Positions 54,505 through 64,000 of a stretch of 64,000 bases of DNA are shown here, piece after piece. The translations under genes were made by a program, and so were the position numbers. Each line of letters starts with the position of its first letter. Within the stretch, counting starts at the first letter, position 1. The DNA lies in NCBI GenBank assembly GCA_021014325.1, contig CM037472.1, forward strand, positions 6,696,001 to 6,760,000, given 5' to 3'. This DNA comes from Plazaster borealis (taxonomy: Eukaryota > Echinodermata > Asteroidea > Forcipulatida > Labidiasteridae). The notes below the pieces were generated by a model. It searched no databases. It saw only the letters and a program-made list of their open reading frames with translations, and had not been told where the DNA came from.

Positions 54505-55011
54505 GTCACCGTTTTCACGAAGAGCCACATAAAATGACAAAGATTATTACAAAAAGGGGCCTTCATCTCAATGAATGCATTTTTGCGTTTTCACGAACAG
54601 CCATCGGCCCAAAAACGCATTGTAATACATTGAAACAAATGTAGGTCAAATCGTTTTCCGTTTTCACGAAGAGCCACTTATGTCAGCGCGCGCGATCACG
54701 TGACATAAGCACTCCTTTCCTATGTAAAAACACGTTAACCAGTTGGGCGTTTAAGTAGGTCAACTCACTTTTTCGGTTTCACGAAGAGCCACGTATCTTT
54801 GACTAATTACTATGGCAATTAGCCAATATATTTAACGAAATTAATAAGTCAATAGGGATGTTAAACTTATACAGAATCATATAATAGGTCTTTGAGTGCA
54901 AACCGATGCTTTAGTATTGCAGATATTGCAGTTTTAAGCCAAGCACAGTGTGTAAAATGTAAATCTCAATCAAGTGTTTGGACATGTGTGGCTCTTCGTG
55001 AAAACGGTGAC
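54505..55011. mobile_element. Short element of the CACGAAGAG family, copy 2
   Basis: Left end GTCACCGTTTTCACGAAGAG, right end its inverse, CTCTTCGTGAAAACGGTGAC. Three more internal copies of the word in direct orientation occur at about 54583, 54660 and 54775. The segment 54790-54935 resembles 13935-14090. No coding frame. Confidence 0.65.
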
Positions 55012-55085
55012 GGAATGACATGTGTAAAATATTCTGGCTATTTATTAATGTTCCACAATGTGTTTAATAATGTCTATCGAGGGAC

Positions 55086-55348
55086 CAGCGGCGTAGCCAG
55101 GACTTTTTCGGTGGGGGGGGGGGGCACCGGGGGGCATTGCTTTTCTGGTTACGGGCACGTGTTCTTGGCATTTTGTGGCCGCGGTAGGCGTTCGCGATCG
55201 CGATCGTTCACTACATTAGATTATACAAACACGCATTTTCCTCTTTTTCCCTTTTCTTTTTCTTTTCCTTTTTGAGAGCAGTACCGCGACTTTTTCGTGG
55301 GGGGGGGGGGGACACGTGCCCCCCAGGCCCCCCGTGGCTACGCCGCTG
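55086..55348. mobile_element. hAT-like MITE, copy B, with perfect 8-bp duplication
   Basis: Ends CAGCGGCGTAGCCAGGAC and, reversed, CAGCGGCGTAGCCACGGG. CGAGGGAC flanks both sides (55078-55085, 55349-55356). G-tracts near both ends resemble copy A at 31206-32070. 263 bases, non-coding. Confidence 0.8.
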
Positions 55349-55594
55349 CGAGGGACAACATTGTGTCGTGCCGTGTCTAAAATTACAAAAACAAGAGTTT
55401 TGAACTCAATTTTTAAAAATTTTTTTTATCAAAATCAAAAACATGAAAGTAGGATACAGAATGCATAGATGTCATGAATGAAAAGGGATATTGTCTCTCT
55501 GGTCGGGAATAAATGGATTTTACAGAGTGTAGTCCATCGTTGCGCTGCCAGTCGACTACAAGCTTGCGACTAACCTGTAGGGGAATCCCCCCAC

Positions 55595-55690
55595 ACCCAA
55601 AAAAAAGTCGCCGCCAAAAAAAAAAGTCGCCGCGTGAAAAAAAAAAGTCGCCGCAAGAAAAAACAAGTCGCCGAGTGAAAACAAAAAGTG
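55595..55690. repeat. AAAAAAAGTCGCCGCGTG tandem array, copy 2
   Basis: About five units with constant GTCGCCG and variable A-runs; the reverse complement of the array at 51974-52110. The left flank CTTGCGACTAACCTGTAGGG matches copy 1's right flank in inverse. Confidence 0.75.
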
Positions 55691-56137
55691 TAAGTGTCCT
55701 TTATAGAACACCATAATGTTTCAGTGCATACAAAATGCTTTGAAGCCCACCAGATCAGGGAATTCAAATTTAAGTCGATATTCTATATTACAAGACAACT
55801 GTAGACTGACCTACCTTTCTCTCACAGGATTACCTGCTGCTGGATAAACTGGATGACGTCATTACGACGACACACTGGTGGAAGAAATCAACGAGATAGT
55901 TTAAGCCGTGTGTGTCAATACTTGGGGGGCACATCCTCCTCCAACTCCCCCCTGCGTCGCTACTTAAAGGGACACGTTGCCTTCGGGTTGGGCGCTGTTG
56001 GGCGCTTTTGGGCTATAACAAGCGTTTGATGTATAATGAGCACGGTCGGAAAGATGTTTAAAAAGTAGAATATAATTATCCACACAAACGTGCCTTAGAA
56101 ATGCTTCGCTTTTGCTCACTTTCGCGAAACAAAACGC

Positions 56138-56183
56138 TCCGCCATTTATGGGAGTCAAGATTTTGACTCCCATAAATGGCGGA
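56138..56183. repeat. 46-base near-perfect hairpin
   Basis: TCCGCCATTTATGGGAGTCA pairs with TGACTCCCATAAATGGCGGA around AGATTT. Confidence 0.85.
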
Positions 56184-56296
56184 CAAATTCTATTAGTCTT
56201 ATTTCCAGTCGCAGCTGTTGAACTACGACTGAGCAATTATTTTATTAAAAATGTTACGATTACCATCTGTTTATTGTATTCCAATAAATATCCAAC

Positions 56297-56500
56297 ACCG
56301 AGCTGAATCTAGCACAGTATTGGGCCCGATATAGCCAGCCGGCGGTTAGAACACATGCAGTACAGGGAGGTGAACCAAATGTGATAGTTTGTCTCCTCCC
56401 TGTACTGCATGTGTTCTAATATTCTGAATATGCGGCTGGCCGTTCCGCAAATACCTGGCTGGATATTTTGGACCCAATACTGAGCTAGCTTTAGCTCGGT
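56297..56500. repeat. Fold-back MITE-like inverted repeat
   Basis: A perfect inner pair of 25 bases (TTAGAACACATGCAGTACAG onward) surrounds a 22-base loop at 56374-56395. The outer parts still pair imperfectly (ACCGAGCTGAATCTAGC with GCTAGCTTTAGCTCGGT; CAGTATTGGG with CCCAATACTG). Confidence 0.75.
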
Positions 56501-57035
56501 TTACAAGTTGCGAGCGAGGTAGAAAATGAGATTATTACCCGGTTTTCATCTGACCATAGAGCAAGGAGATCTGACTGGTTTACCAGGCCACTGACTACGG
56601 CACTAGCGTAACGACTGTTCGTCGCGCATTTTGCCCATTACATGGACGGTGGTATTTACGGCTGGAAATACGTATACGTTTCGCGGGGCAGATCTCGGGG
56701 TCAGATGGCAATGGGTTTTTTTTTTAATCACCATTCACTAATTATAACACATTAAAGGCATGTTATTGCACGAACAACTCTTAATAAGTATAAGGAACAC
56801 CTCCAAACAGTAAAATTTCATGAGATTTGAAGGCAACGTTCCCTTTAATGGAACTGCTGTATAATACAGATCTGGAAACTCCGCTAAAAGCCCGCCCTCT
56901 AGTGACTGATAGAGAGTGATTACGGCCGGGTTAATGATAGCCAGCACACTCCCACTCTTCTTCTTGTACATTCGACTACACACTGTATGTAGGGACGGAT
57001 ACGTTGTCATTATACATGTACGTGTAGCTGCGGCC

Positions 57036-57041
57036 ATGATG
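57036..57041 (+). CDS. SNX5/6-like, coding exon 1 (two codons)
   Basis: GGCC-ATGATG followed directly by the donor GTATGT. Joined to exon 2 it gives a Met-Met start as in SNX6. This start is inferred from that match; there is no other upstream in-frame ATG adjoining exon 2. Confidence 0.7.
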
Positions 57042-60000
57042 GTATGTAAATCCATTGGGTTTTTAACTTTAAGGCTCTCACAATATATCACCCTGTTCCT
57101 TACGTTTGGACAGAAGTTAACATTACAGTTTTGACCCCTATTTAGGTGCCTATATTGAAGAATTAGTTCATAACATGCAAAAGATGCAATGTAAATAAAT
57201 GTAATGTTTAATCATCATTGAATTGTTTGTTCACAGATTTGCACTAAACACTTTGTGCATGTTGTAGGATTGTAAGTTGTAATAATACACGAACGGTAAC
57301 ATTTAAACATGACATGGTCATGGTCATGGTGGAAAACTTCCTTTTAACATATTTTTGTTGAAATGCTGTAGTTTTTGAGAAATTGGTAAAACAGGTTGGC
57401 TCAGTCATGTGTCTGTGTTTTCTTCCCTTTCCCTTCATCTCTGTGGACCCCAGTTTGATACCCGGAGCGAAGCTTTGCATGTGCGTGGATTGGGTTTTCA
57501 TAGCCCACCTTGTTGAGCTGTAATGGCTCTCTTTTAACATCGGTCTCATAACACTCACCATTATTTTATGAGACAGATGACGATGTTAAAAGAAAGCCAT
57601 TACAGCTCAACAAGGTGGGCTAGGGTTTTCAGTCCCTAACTGCATGGATTTTCCCTCTTTGGGGTTTTCTTCCCACGTCTAAAATGAAATTTCTTCATTG
57701 TATTCTTTACAAAAGTTGGTGTGATGTTTCCATTAGGATGCTTTGTCGACTACATGGGAAAGCATTGTCACTTACTGTGGACAGTCTTGTGCCTAAAATG
57801 CATTGTAGGGTCGTCTGGTAGAAAATGAAGCACTGTGAATTTGATTTCCAACCTTTGAACCTTTGGAAGTATGAAGATTACATCGTTTTCGTCAATAATG
57901 ACCATAGACTGTTTTTAGACCATCCAATTATTCAGGTCGCGCTCTTTCAACAGTTTTTTTGTGTGATCCACTAGCGTGTGTAAAACCCAAGATACAAAGT
58001 GTTTTCTAATCTTGGGCAGTTTGAGGCGGTTCAGTGAGTAAATTGCTGGACATTGCTGAGACAGTTAAAAAAAGTAAATAATTATGTTCAGTGATGAAGC
58101 AATAATGTTGGCAAAAATGGAATAAGTTAGTCGCTTTACATTTTAAAGTACCGGTACAGAAGAAACACTGAGCTGTACGCTGTAAAAATCACCATGTGTG
58201 TAAGGAGCATGGTACAATGTCAGAGTGTACAACATTCAATACTCAATAGTTGTCTTCAAACAAATCCAAGACCTACATGATGAATATACGTACAAGAAGC
58301 CAACAGTTCTGTTTGGAACTGTACAGATGTTTATATTTTATGTGTTATACTTGTATGTAACTTGAGAGCTGGTTTGAATTTGCAGGACGGAATGGAAGAT
58401 AGCCCTGACCTCTTTGCAGAGGAGCAAAGCAAGGTAAGTTGTCCAATAATTTGTTGACTTTTTTATTTCACATATTAAAAGACACACAATAAAGAGTGGT
58501 AGATTAGTGAACAGTAACTTAGACATCATTGTTTAAAAGCCTTTCATTTGTAAAATCTTTTGGAAGGTCATTATAAAATCACTCATCTGATTAAAAATTT
58601 ATATATTTTCCTATTATATATATAACAAAAATAATTTTAATTGACATCAAATACTAGTTTCAATATGTGAACAAATAAGTTGTTGACAAATCGGCTGTCA
58701 CTATGATCGTAATAATTATGAAGAAAGGTTCATAAAAGATGTTTTATTTGAACTTCCAGTTTGGACAGGAAACAAGGTCGAATAAGGTCACCACTGTTGT
58801 CGTGCTAGCAGACCCTAGCACCACTACATTTAGACCACTACTAGCAGACAACTCACACACAAGAAAGGAATACCGTCACAACAGATTAGAAATGCCAAAA
58901 GAACATTATGTAACAGTTTAATAGCAATGCACCTCCAACAATCACAATATTTTCACATTTCAATTTTCTTTCAATGTAATGATAGCTTTTCAACATGAAA
59001 ACCCGAACAGAAGGCATTTTTTGCTAGCATGTGGCCTCAATCCTCCATAGTCTATTCTTTGTCACTCCACTACAAATTGTTTTGTGTTTGTTGGGTTTCA
59101 CTTTCAATTCAATTTCATTTGATGGAGAAGAGTTGAATAACAATCCTCATTAGCAAATTTGACTGTTTACAAGGTTTCAAATGAATCGTTGCAATAAAGA
59201 GTAAGACTAAATGTGTCATTCTTTTGTGATCTAAATTGAGAATTTAGTTATCAAAGTGATTTATCTGAACGTGATGTATATTTTGATGTCAAGATATTGT
59301 GGCAAATTCATTATTTTGATTGCAGTTGATAATGTACAACATGTACAGTACTATGATGTGGTCCTTCATGTTACACGTACTACATGTACAGTTTACATGA
59401 CATGGTGGGGCAGCAGTTTCCATTTTAAGTTGTTATTAGTTTCTTAACAATCCTCATCTAATAATTTGGTTCTAGTAGTGTCATTTATGACAGATATGGA
59501 ATATTATGTATTTTGTAAATATTCTTCATTATCATGACTTTTACAACTTCTTTCTACTCGTGTTTGCAGGGAAGGTCAGACACTGTTGATTTGAACACAG
59601 ATACTTCATTGGTCGTTGACATCTCTGATGCGCTGAGTGAGAAAGAAAAGGTCAAGTTTACTGTGCATACAAAGGTATGGCTAAAATGTTTCATATAATT
59701 TTTATTTTAGTTGATGAAAGATTGCGAATGGCAAGAAATTAATGTGAATCTCTAAAGCAGTGACTGTAGAGTGCAGGTATAACTTTTGCTTTGAATTGTC
59801 TCTTTTAGATAGCATCTTCATTGTGTGTACATTTTGGGAAATGACTTAAAACAAAACTACTACATATGACATGTATGAATGACACTTCAATATTCCACAG
59901 TCTGACAGTACAATGCCAACAAAAGTTCCCTGAACTGGTCTATTATTCATTCATGCATCGTTTGTCAGATCATTGTTCCGGTCTTGACACTTGTGTTCTT

Positions 60001-61862
60001 GAGCAAGACACAAACTATAATTGTTTTGTTCTTCAGAAGGGACTTCAAGGCAAAGAACCTGTCTGTTGTTGTAATGCACATTCAATATCCCAGTTGAGTT
60101 ATAGTTAATAGAAGGAGCTGGCCCTGATGGTTCTGGCATGGTTGGATGCAGAATACACCACAATCTTTGTATTTCTTACAAAGCGGCACGCTTTTGGTTT
60201 CATCATTAAAAATAGCTCTAACCTGTTATAGAATAATATGAGCACTTTGAAACACCTGAGGAAAACACAATATAAATATTATGTATAGTTTATAAATGTT
60301 ATAAACTGACTGTACTGTATTTGATATGACTATTGCCAGACTACTCTGCCAACGTTCAGTGACAGCGAGTTTTCAGTACAGCGTGAGCATGAGGAATTTG
60401 TATGGCTACACACAATGTATGTGGAGAATGAGGCATATGGGGGAATTGTGGTAAGTGTCTACATGTATTACTCTCCACTATTGTCAACATTGTTTGGATT
60501 TTAACAAAACTTGTTTCTGGCCCCCCAAAAAATTTCAAATTTAATTTTAGTTTGTACTTTACCATGAAATATGGTTCACTGTTTTTAAAAACCAGTTCAC
60601 AACATCAAATACAAAATGCAGGATCACGTCTATTAGCATGGTTTTCCCTTAACTTTTTTTTCACTTGCCGGCCAGACGAGTCATCCAAAATTTTTAAGTC
60701 GCCCTCAAGTTTTTTTGATAGCCTGCATGTATGGTAAACACAATTTTCGAAGTGTAAAATAAACAAAACAACATGGAATCGAAGTTCGCAAAATTGCATG
60801 TTTTGACAATCTTGTTCCCTAATTTCTGCTCTTAATAATGGTATTTTCATCAACAACCATTTTCATGGATTTGTGATTTTGGAATCTGTTTCATAGAACT
60901 TCTTTTACACTGATATCTTTCCGGTTCAATGATCAGTGTTTGACTACGAACATTGGGAACGAAAACTCAATGAACTTTGCCTTGCATCACATGCAAGGCC
61001 CTCTATCAGTAAAAGTTGTCGATGTTTGAATAGCCTTAATCCAAGGCTTTGTATAGTACAGAATCTGGATGCCTGCAATGCAACACACTGTGCAGCTATA
61101 GGAGCGGTTTCCTATAGAAATTACACAATGTGTAGGTTTTATTTCAACAAAATGATAACATGTAGGATTACAGGGGTCGAATGACAGGATTTTTTAACAG
61201 TATAAATGTAAGCATGCTCCGAAACAGCAGTTTAATCAAAGTAGTACCACTTCATTCGTGATTTTCCCCAAACACTAAATTTGAGCACCACAGGTCGGTT
61301 GGTGGTGCGACTGATGATATGTTTATTTCTTCTTGCAAACGGCCAGAGGATTTGAATGAAGTGTTACTGAGAAACAATCTTTGTGTAGATTCTACCAGCA
61401 GTTCCTCAATCAGACTGTAATCTTAAGAGAATGATTCACTTATGTCATTGTTTTGGGAAATCAGTTTGAGTAAAAACAACTAGCTTATGTTTTGTCAGGA
61501 ATTTTGTAATTGTTCTTATTAGGCTTTTCAGCCTTAATTTGATATCTGCAATCATAATAAGCAACTTTGAATTTGGGGTTTTCATTGCTGTTCTCGTGAC
61601 TTTTACATTATTTTTGATTGAAATATTTCTCTGGGGGATTGGTTCCAGTTTTCACTTGAACACTAATCATTTGTTTAAATAATGACCAATGCTGTTCTTT
61701 GTCTTGAAGTATTAACTTAGTTACAATCTTCTACATGTAGATTCCACCAGCTCCTCCTAAACCAGACTTTGATGCATCAAGAGAGAAGCTTCAGAGACTT
61801 GGAGATGGTGAAGGTACAATGACAAAGGAAGAGTTCACCAAAATGAAACAAGAGCTTGAAGC
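57036..61862 (+). CDS. Sorting nexin of the SNX5/SNX6 type, coding exons 1-5
   Basis: Five plus-strand exons (57036-57041, 58386-58433, 59570-59674, 60340-60450, 61741-61862) give the N-terminus and most of the PX domain of an SNX5/6-like retromer-associated sorting nexin. Exon 1 supplies only Met-Met, the start found in SNX6. Exon 2 reads [16 protein letters not shown], exon 3 [20 protein letters not shown], exon 4 [11 protein letters not shown] and EEFVWLH, and exon 5 [18 protein letters not shown] and [15 protein letters not shown]. All donors and acceptors are GT-AG and phases agree. The family binds endosomal membranes and acts in retrograde transport with SNX1/2. The helical BAR half must lie to the right of the window. 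SNX6-like is favoured by the N-terminus. Confidence 0.92.
57501..57622. repeat. Inverted repeat in SNX intron 1
   Basis: TAGCCCACCTTGTTGAGCTG onward (about 41 bases) is repeated in inverse at 57580-57622, with a loop of about 40 bases. One mismatch region (TCTCTTTTAAC versus GTTAAAAGAAA). Confidence 0.8.
58386..58433 (+). CDS. SNX5/6-like, coding exon 2
   Basis: Encodes [16 protein letters not shown]. Acceptor TGCAG, donor GTAAGT. 16 whole codons. A small acidic exon. Confidence 0.9.
59570..59674 (+). CDS. SNX5/6-like, coding exon 3
   Basis: Encodes [20 protein letters not shown] and [15 protein letters not shown], the start of the PX domain. Acceptor GCAG, donor GTATGG. 35 whole codons. 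Confidence 0.94.
60340..60450 (+). CDS. SNX5/6-like, coding exon 4
   Basis: Encodes [20 protein letters not shown] and [17 protein letters not shown]. Acceptor CCAG, donor GTAAGT. 37 whole codons. Confidence 0.94.
61741..61862 (+). CDS. SNX5/6-like, coding exon 5
   Basis: Encodes [20 protein letters not shown] and [16 protein letters not shown]. Acceptor GTAG, donor GTAAGT. Ends in phase 2. Confidence 0.94.
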
Positions 61863-62039
61863 GTAAGTTCAAATCACTAGTCCAAGAAAAACTTCCATAA
61901 ATGCATTCGATCATGTTTGAAAAATAAAAAAGGAAATGTGCTTTTTAGCAAATTATTATAGTAGCTGGGCTAAGCAAGCTGATATTGTATTCATTTGGTT
62001 TCTTTTCAAATGGTCTCCCGTAGTGAGTCATATCTTGTC

Positions 62040-63420
62040 TCTCATATTGCTCTCAGTGTGTGGGCATTGGTAATGCTAATTTGAAAGCTGGCCATCTTGC
62101 TTACGTTGTTCCCCAAGGTTCTGTTGGTGGCCCCCTCTTGTTTTCGCTGTACCTTCAGTCTGTAGGCACTATCATAAATGGGCATACTATCAAATACTAT
62201 TGTTATGCTGATAACATACAGTTTGTATGTTTCTTTCTCATCATCTTGTGCTGCAATGTCTTCCTTAGCAAAACACCTGGAGGCCAACCTCGTCCCCAGG
62301 TGTGTCAAGCAGTACGAGGTTGACCGCTCTCTCACCCTGGTATTGGATCATTTGCATATCCAAAATTTTTGGATACGTATGCAAATTAGAATAGTCTGGC
62401 TGTGAACATGGTGAATACTGAATGAGTACAACTTAACATGAGTACGACTTTTGCACACCAGTCGTTGTCCAATCAGGGTCCAAGTAAGGAGTTTCCCTCC
62501 CAGGGTTTACTATTGTAAACATGGTTGGAAATAAAGTAAACCATGGGTACGAGATTGGCTGGAGGCCTGCGTCAGAGACATCAACAGTGGATGGACTCAC
62601 ATGGCCTAGTACTCAATCACTCGAAGTCTGAACTTATTCAATTCAATTTACTTTATTATCCACAAAAACGGGAAATTCATTTCGGCCTTTACATCGATAA
62701 TTTAAATTTACAAAAATTACAATACGTAAATATTTACCATTTCAGTACAAAAATACATCAAAAAAATCACAATACTCTCCCAGGTTCAAAGCAAACTCTG
62801 AACAAATTCAGTACAAAGGGATTTCAAGTTCGGGTTGGCAACAAAACAAAAGCATCTACTCGTCTGCCAAAACTTGTAACATTGGCGTCATCTTTTACAA
62901 CAATTATGTCCTTCCATCACCATATCTGCCAGGTGTCTAGGTCAATCAGATATCAACTGCGCAACCTTGGTCTTGTTGACAAATTCTTAAGTCAGAAGGC
63001 AACTGAACAGCCCTCATTTCTTCAGGCCTTGATTTCTGCAATTTATTTTTTGCAGGCTTCTTTCAACAACAGCTAAATAAACTGCACCCTCCAAAATTCC
63101 GCTGCCAGACTTGTAACCCTCACCAACAAACCAGTCACATGACACCTGTTCGTAAATCCCTCCACTGTCTGTTGTGGCGAACAAACCACCTTCAAAGTTC
63201 TGTTGCTGGTCTAATACGCAGTCGGTGGCTCCTCAGTAGTCTATATGCAGAATTCAAAACCGGCATACAATCCTCCAAGCAGACTCTGGTCATCGGACTC
63301 CTCCTCCCTTCTTCAAGTTCCCAGATTCCTACGCTCATGGGGTGACTGCAGCTTTTCCCATACTGGCCCTACTCTCTGGAACAGTCCTTTTCCTTCATCC
63401 GCCAGTTCTTTCAAATAATC
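62040..63420 (+). mobile_element. L2/CR1-like LINE, degenerate
   Basis: RT pieces VVPQGSVGGPLLFSLYLQSV and KYYCYADNIQF (catalytic YADD changed to YADN) at 62095-62220. Then QWMDSHGLVLNHSKSELI (62585-62640). After about 180 bases of unrelated AT-rich sequence comes VGNKTKA, followed by FHHHICQVSRSIRYQLRNLG (62905-62970). The tail reads HTGPTLWNS near 63360. Stops and insertions make it non-functional. It lies in the intron after SNX exon 5, in the same orientation. Confidence 0.75.
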
Positions 63421-64000
63421 ACTCAAACCCCATTTGTTCATGCACTAATCAAACTTTGAAAATTTGTGTATAATTTTTAGTTATAAGTGGGGGTTTTTCT
63501 TTTCGGTTTGAATATTGTTTAAAAGTGTTTTTAGGATTTATAAGAAGGAGATTTGTCAGCTAAAGAGTGAGCAGATACATGTCTTGGCTATGAGCTGCCT
63601 CCAGAAAAATAAACACAAAGAATTTGCTCTTAAAAACGGTCCTGGTTGATGCTGCACATGTGATAATACCGCTGATGAACATGATGAATGGAGTTGGAAA
63701 ATTGTTGATTCATCGTCGTACCAAAGTTGTGTGTTCAGTCTTTTTTTCGCTTGAGCTCATAGAAATTGAAGTCAATTTGTTGGCTTTCATTACTGCTTTA
63801 TTTTCATGATTTTAGAAGAAACTTTCCAGATCAAGGAGTGCTGTAAACTGTGCGCCTGAAACCAAGTTCAGGAGTGCGACCATGAGGTTGATTGCACTAT
63901 TTAATAACGAAGGTCTGATATTTCTATTCATCACAAGATACATGTATTTTAAGTCTTAATAATATAATGGTGTTGCATCTAGTGTTATACTGATTACACT
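63421..64000. other. Intronic end of window
   Basis: AT-rich. The next expected SNX exon (starting near Glu-Tyr-Leu) was not seen. Confidence 0.4.

Overview
The window looks like animal genomic DNA: host genes with many short GT-AG exons, AT-rich introns, and a dense mixture of DNA transposons, LINEs, LTR elements and a tRNA-derived SINE. The transposon mixture and the protein sequences suggest a marine invertebrate, possibly a deuterostome such as an echinoderm or hemichordate. The species cannot be fixed from sequence alone.

Left end (1-7.9 kb): part of a Polinton/Maverick (adintovirus-like) element. In order on the + strand are a chromodomain DDE integrase, a penton-like minor capsid protein, a small basic pVI-like virion protein (frameshifted), the double-jelly-roll major capsid protein, and an adenain-type cysteine protease. 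Converging on these from the - strand are a Cys/His-rich accessory protein and a protein that joins a WW domain to a PC4-type ssDNA-binding domain. Bases 1-770 are a nearly identical inverted copy of 2896-3665, covering the start of the capsid gene and the 3' part of the pVI-like gene. No DNA polymerase B or packaging ATPase is visible, so the element is incomplete or continues to the left.

8.0-34.2 kb: a minus-strand SLC6-family Na+/Cl- neurotransmitter transporter gene, closest to the GABA/taurine/creatine branch. Its first ten coding exons can be placed to the base, and their phases agree throughout. The 3' exons are not in the window, so the Polinton lies in or beyond intron 10. The introns hold LINE fragments, MITE-like elements, a 2.85-kb CACT-ended transposon with a TA duplication, hAT-like elements and hairpins.

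34.8-55.4 kb: a gene-poor repeat region. It holds a second CACT-ended element with internal tandem repeats, a tRNA-Leu-derived SINE, minisatellites, hAT-like elements, a Ty3/gypsy element lacking its integrase, a second gypsy-type gag, a minus-strand LINE endonuclease fragment, and a minus-strand BEL/Pao element with one LTR. Several repeat families occur two to four times across the window.

57.0-64.0 kb: the 5' half of a plus-strand sorting nexin gene of the SNX5/SNX6 type. It has five coding exons, the first contributing only two Met codons, and a decayed L2/CR1-like LINE lies in the following intron.
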